Source: Streptomyces sp. F001 (GTDB lineage: Bacteria; Actinomycetota; Actinomycetes; Streptomycetales; Streptomycetaceae). Taken from it: a stretch of 64,000 nucleotides of DNA. The position numbers and the translations under genes were made by a program. The stretch lies in assembly GCF_004187715.1 (NCBI RefSeq), contig NZ_QZWF01000010.1, positions 186,001 to 250,000 of the forward strand. Reading direction: 5' to 3'. Positions 60,761-64,000 of the stretch are shown piece by piece. Under the pieces are notes generated by a model, which did no database searches, was not told the origin of the DNA, and worked only from the letters and a program-made list of their open reading frames with translations. Position 1 is the stretch's first letter. Each line of letters begins with the position of its first letter.

Positions 60761-61618
60761 GTGCGCATAGATCTGCACACCCACTCCACCGCTTCCGACG
60801 GTACGGACACCCCGGCCGAGCTTGTGCGCAATGCCGCCGCGGCCGGACTGGACGTCGTCGCGCTGACCGACCATGACACCACCCGCGGGCATGCCGAGGC
60901 GATCGCCGCGCTGCCGGAGGGGCTCACTCTTGTCACCGGCGCCGAGCTGTCCTGCCGTATCGACGGCATCAGCATGCACATGCTCGCCTACCTCTTCGAT
61001 GCCGAGGAGCCCACGCTGCTCGCCGAGCGCGAGCTGGTGCGCGACGACCGGGTGCCGCGGGCCAAGGGCATGATCGCCAAGCTGAACGAGCTGGGCGTGC
61101 CGGTCACCTGGGAGCAGGTCGCCCGGATCGCCGGTGACGGCTCGGTCGGCAGGCCGCACGTTGCTTCCGCGTTGGTCGAGCTGGGTGTCGTACCGACCGT
61201 GGGCGACGCGTTCACGCAGGACTGGCTGGCCGACGGCGGGCGGGCCTACGTGGAGAAGCACGAGACCGATCCCTTCGAGGCGATCCGGCTGATCAAGGGC
61301 GCGGGTGGCGTTGCGGTGTTCGCGCATCCCGGCGCCGCCAAGCGGGGGCGGACGGTGCCGGAATCGGCGATCGTCGAGCTGGCCGTCGCCGGGCTCGACG
61401 GCATCGAGGTCGACCACATGGACCACGACCCGGACACCCGGGCGCGGCTGCGCGGGCTGGCCAAGGAGCTGGGGCTGCTGGTCACCGGTTCCAGCGACTA
61501 CCACGGCAGCCGCAAGACCGTCTCGCTGGGCGAGTACGCGACCGACCCCGAGGTGTACGGGGAGATCACCCGGAGGGCGACCGGGGCGTTCCCGGTGCCG
61601 GGGACCGGCGGGGCCTGA
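60761..61618 (+). CDS. PHP domain metal-dependent phosphoesterase
   Basis: This 285-aa protein has the PHP motifs: RIDLHTHSTASDGTDTPAEL (two His and an Asp), VVALTDHDTTRGH, AELSCRIDG, GRPHVASALVE, VFAHPGAAKRG and TGSSDYHG. It is of the RNase AM/nucleotide phosphatase-like (YciV/RnaAM) type by length and motif order. GTG 60761 was chosen at the family start; the frame is open to 60686. Substrate not determined. Confidence 0.9.
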   Translation: MRIDLHTHSTASDGTDTPAELVRNAAAAGLDVVALTDHDTTRGHAEAIAALPEGLTLVTGAELSCRIDGISMHMLAYLFDAEEPTLLAERELVRDDRVPRAKGMIAKLNELGVPVTWEQVARIAGDGSVGRPHVASALVELGVVPTVGDAFTQDWLADGGRAYVEKHETDPFEAIRLIKGAGGVAVFAHPGAAKRGRTVPESAIVELAVAGLDGIEVDHMDHDPDTRARLRGLAKELGLLVTGSSDYHGSRKTVSLGEYATDPEVYGEITRRATGAFPVPGTGGA

Positions 61619-61674
61619 GGCGCACCACCCCCCCGCTCACGTCCGTTCGCTTCTCGCAAGGCCTGTACTTCCCC

Positions 61675-62280
61675 ATGTTCGACGTCGCCGTCTTCGGCTC
61701 TCTCTTTCTGACCCTTTTTGTCATCATGGATCCCCCTGGGATCACCCCGATCTTCCTCGCCCTGACCGCGGGGCGGCCCGCCAAGGTGCAGAAGCGGATG
61801 GCGTTCCAGGCCGTCTGTGTGGCCGGCGGTGTCATCACCGTCTTCGGGGTGCTCGGGCATCAGATCCTCAACTACCTGCACGTGTCCGTGCCCGCGCTGA
61901 TGATCGCCGGCGGGCTGCTGCTCCTGCTGATCGCGCTCGACCTGCTCACCGGCAAGACGGACGAACCCAAGCAGACCAAGGACGTCAACGTCGCCCTCGT
62001 ACCGCTGGGCATGCCGCTGCTGGCGGGACCCGGTGCGATCGTGTCGGTCATCCTGGCCGTGCAGAAGGCGGACAGCGTCGGCACGCAGGTGTCGGTGTGG
62101 TCCGCCATCCTCGCCATCCATGTCGTCCTGTGGCTGGTGATGCGCTACTCCCTGGTGATCATCCGGATCATCAAGGACGGCGGTGTCGTCCTCGTGACGC
62201 GGCTCGCGGGGATGATGCTCTCCGCGATCGCCGTGCAGCAGATCATCAACGGGGTCACCCAGGTGATCCAGGGCAGCTAG
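61675..62280 (+). CDS. MarC family integral membrane protein
   Basis: This 201-aa protein has six membrane helices (SLFLTLFVIMDPPGITPIFL; CVAGGVITVFGVLGHQILNY; LMIAGGLLLLLIALDLLTGK; and three more), with the MarC hallmark NPxG-like DPPGITPIF and PLGMPLLAGPGAIVSVI. The transported substrate is unknown. It lies 56 bp after the PHP gene and may be co-transcribed. A perfect terminator follows. Confidence 0.92.
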   Translation: MFDVAVFGSLFLTLFVIMDPPGITPIFLALTAGRPAKVQKRMAFQAVCVAGGVITVFGVLGHQILNYLHVSVPALMIAGGLLLLLIALDLLTGKTDEPKQTKDVNVALVPLGMPLLAGPGAIVSVILAVQKADSVGTQVSVWSAILAIHVVLWLVMRYSLVIIRIIKDGGVVLVTRLAGMMLSAIAVQQIINGVTQVIQGS

Positions 62281-62305
62281 CGTTGTCCTGCCCCGGCGGC
62301 AACAG

Positions 62306-62340
62306 CAGGGCCCCGTACGGTGTGACCGTACGGGGCCCTG
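62306..62340. terminator. Bidirectional terminator after marC-like gene
   Basis: CAGGGCCCCGTACGG (62306-62320) and CCGTACGGGGCCCTG (62326-62340) are perfect 15-bp arms around TGTGA. They separate the convergent MarC and 50-aa protein genes. Confidence 0.92.
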
Positions 62341-62362
62341 AAGCTTGGATGGGTGATCCGTG

Positions 62363-62515
62363 TTATGAAGCCGAGGTGTCGGCCGGACGGATCCACAGTC
62401 GCTGTCCGATGGCGGCGGCTTGCTGAACGATCCGGTTGACGGAGGCGGCGTCCACGACGGTCGTGTCCACGGGCGTGCCGTCCACGTCGTCGAGTCGCAT
62501 GATTTCGAAGCGCAT
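62363..62515 (-). CDS. Small conserved protein, 50 aa
   Basis: MRFEIMRLDDVDGTPVDTTV continues to VDAASVNRIVQQAAAIGQRL and WIRPADTSAS. ATG (complement of 62513-62515) has GGGAGAA 6-12 bp upstream. The size, RBS and the flanking terminator support a real gene. Function unknown; similar short proteins occur in other Streptomyces. Confidence 0.75.
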   Translation of the reverse strand: MRFEIMRLDDVDGTPVDTTVVDAASVNRIVQQAAAIGQRLWIRPADTSAS

Positions 62516-62731
62516 GGCTTCTCCCTTCGTCTGGTCATCCTCCTGAGGAGAACTACTGATGGAGGGCCCATGGGGCGGATGTGCCCCGGGTTCCATGGAT
62601 ATGGAACAGCACGCTTGTTACAAACATTCCCTACGCTAAAGAAAATTTTCGAACGGCTAACTACTGTCTGGTAAGCCGCTGGTTCGAGACTAACCGGGAC
62701 TGGTTGTGTTCGCAGCGTGACCAGCGGGACA

Positions 62732-63634
62732 ATGGAGTCAATGAACGACGACCTCGCGGCTTTGTCCGCCCGTATCGACCGCACGAACGAGCTGCTGCAG
62801 CGCATGCTCGCCGAGGTGGCGAAGACACCCTCGACCCACGCCATCTTTGTCGACGCCGGGTATCTGTATGCGGCCGCGGGACGGCTCGTCGCCGGCACCG
62901 AGGACCGGCGGGCCTTCGACCTCGACGCCGAAGGGCTGATCGATGCGCTCATCGACCGGGCCCGCACGGTCTTCGCGGACAGCCGGCTGCTGCGGGTCTA
63001 CTGGTACGACGGCGCCCGGCGCCGTATCCACACCGCCGAGCAGCAGTCCATCGCCGAACTGCCCGACGTGAAGGTCCGCCTGGGCAACCTCAACGCCAAC
63101 AACCAGCAAAAGGGCGTCGATTCACTGATCCGGACCGACCTGGAGTCCCTCGCCCGGCACCGCGCCATCAGCGACGCGGCCCTCCTCGGCGGCGACGAGG
63201 ACCTGGTGTCGGCGGTCGAGGCGGCGCAGGGATACGGCGCGCGGGTGCACCTGTGGGGCATCGAGGCGCCCGAGGGCCGCAACCAGGCGGAGCCCCTCCT
63301 CTGGGAGGTCGACAGCCAGCGCACCCTCGACCTCGAATTCTTCAAGCCGTACGTCTCCCGGCGCACCGCCGCCTACGAGGCCACCGCCGCCACCCGGCCC
63401 AGCCGGGAGGACGTCCGCTTCGTCGGCGCGCAGATCGCGGCGAAGTGGCTGGCCGCGCGAGGGCGGGAGGCTCTGGTGGAACTGCTGCCCGGCCATCCGT
63501 ATCTCCCCGGCTCCGTGGACCAGGACCTGCTGGTGGAGGCGGAGGGCATCCTTCAGTACTCGCTGCGCGGCCAGGCGGACCTGCGCCGGTCACTGCGGGA
63601 CGGGTTCTGGAACCATCTGCAGGCGCAGTACTGA
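62732..63634 (+). CDS. NYN (PIN-like) domain ribonuclease family protein
   Basis: This protein (300 aa from ATG 62732; ATG 62741 is equally possible) has a short coiled coil (LAALSARIDRTNELLQRMLA) then a NYN domain with acidic active-site residues: HAIFVDAGYLYAAAGRLVAG, KGVDSLIRTDLESLA and DAALLGGDEDLVSAVEAAQ. The C-terminal part (DVRFVGAQIAAKWLAARGRE; GSVDQDLLVEAEGILQYSLR) is an OST-HTH-like/LOTUS-type extension. NYN proteins are Mg2+-dependent RNases; the target is unknown. The upstream 216 bp are AT-rich. Confidence 0.88.
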   Translation: MESMNDDLAALSARIDRTNELLQRMLAEVAKTPSTHAIFVDAGYLYAAAGRLVAGTEDRRAFDLDAEGLIDALIDRARTVFADSRLLRVYWYDGARRRIHTAEQQSIAELPDVKVRLGNLNANNQQKGVDSLIRTDLESLARHRAISDAALLGGDEDLVSAVEAAQGYGARVHLWGIEAPEGRNQAEPLLWEVDSQRTLDLEFFKPYVSRRTAAYEATAATRPSREDVRFVGAQIAAKWLAARGREALVELLPGHPYLPGSVDQDLLVEAEGILQYSLRGQADLRRSLRDGFWNHLQAQY

Positions 63635-63664
63635 CGGGTTCTGGAACCACCTGCGGACGCAGTG

Positions 63665-64000
63665 CTAACGGGGCACGCGATCCCAGAAGTCGGCGATCGC
63701 GTGGGCCGTCGGCAGGGGCTGGTCCGCGTTCGGTGAGTGCTCGGCGCGCTCCACGACCGTGCGGTGCGCACCCAGCCGTGCGGCCATGTCGTCCAGCAGC
63801 GGCACCGGCCAGGTGTCGTCGCGTGCACCCGACAGAACGTGGAACGGCAGCGGAACCCCGGCGAGTTCGGCGACCCGGTCCGGCTCCGTGCACAACTGGC
63901 GGCCCGTCGCCATGAGTTGGGCCGGTTTGTTGCCGAGCCAGCGGCGGCGCAGCAGTTCCGGACCGCCGAGGCCACGGGCCGGCCCGCCCACGTCCTCCGG
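63665..64000 (-). CDS. Alpha/beta hydrolase, C-terminal part (5' end outside window)
   Basis: The frame continues past the right edge. The visible 111 residues include the C-terminal half of an alpha/beta hydrolase: LPFHVLSGARDDTWPVPLLD (acid residue) and VVERAEHSPNADQPLP (catalytic histidine in EHSPN). The nucleophile motif lies beyond the window. The substrate cannot be told. Confidence 0.82.
   Translation of the reverse strand, partial: PEDVGGPARGLGGPELLRRRWLGNKPAQLMATGRQLCTEPDRVAELAGVPLPFHVLSGARDDTWPVPLLDDMAARLGAHRTVVERAEHSPNADQPLPTAHAIADFWDRVPR

Overview
The window is a stretch of chromosome from a high-GC filamentous actinomycete, almost certainly a Streptomyces. GC is near 70%, GTG and TTG starts are frequent, and 4-bp start/stop overlaps are common. 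Diagnostic loci include the bldK oligopeptide importer, mycothiol biosynthesis (mshB), and an ECF sigma / zinc anti-sigma / HtrA / TatB block with an order also known from Mycobacterium.

Layout. 1-842: 3' end of typA. 843-7439: a five-gene oligopeptide ABC operon in the bldKA-B-C-D-E order. 7456-8193: a methyltransferase on the other strand. 8440-13994: a second, complete oligopeptide ABC operon (SBP-B-C-D-F). 14213-16333: an S9 prolyl-oligopeptidase-type peptidase on the minus strand, then a 64-aa membrane protein. 16838-31574 is an accessory island: a type I restriction-modification system in R-S-M order whose HsdR carries an N-terminal HEPN-type (DUF4145) domain; an Scr1-type HTH/DUF397 regulator pair; a membrane-anchored nSTAND NTPase with 14 WD40 repeats and a TTA (bldA) codon; a NIPSNAP protein; an HTH protein; a DUF6247/RelE-like toxin-antitoxin pair; and a stand-alone HEPN protein. 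No integrase, transposase or tRNA was seen at its edges.

31625-63634 is mostly conserved core: mshB, a DUF6113-like membrane protein, a secreted or membrane peptidoglycan-binding protein, SirB1-type protein, GNAT, fdxA, dapC, a small secreted protein, a membrane lysozyme-like protein, dapE, a LOG protein, a folP-like gene, a DivIVA-like protein, tag, an enoyl-CoA hydratase, DUF3117, an O-methyltransferase, the sigma/anti-sigma/HtrA/TatB block, Mrp, DUF1003, an MgtE-N/CBS protein, a lipoprotein, corA, a SUFU-like protein, DUF6758, a PHP phosphoesterase, MarC and a NYN-domain protein. The window ends inside an alpha/beta hydrolase on the minus strand. dapC and dapE both serve lysine/meso-DAP synthesis, and three magnesium-related genes lie together at 54-58.7 kb.

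Two cross-cutting observations matter for anyone using this sequence. First, four genes (29.2, 35.5, 39.4 and 49.6 kb) show reading-frame switches. All have the same sign, as if one base were missing, and all lie in G/C runs. This suggests systematic base under-calling or a real cluster of contractions. Second, a GC-rich palindromic repeat of about 39 bp occurs three times, and in two unrelated proteins (GNAT and Tag) it is translated in the same frame to give nearly the same peptide.
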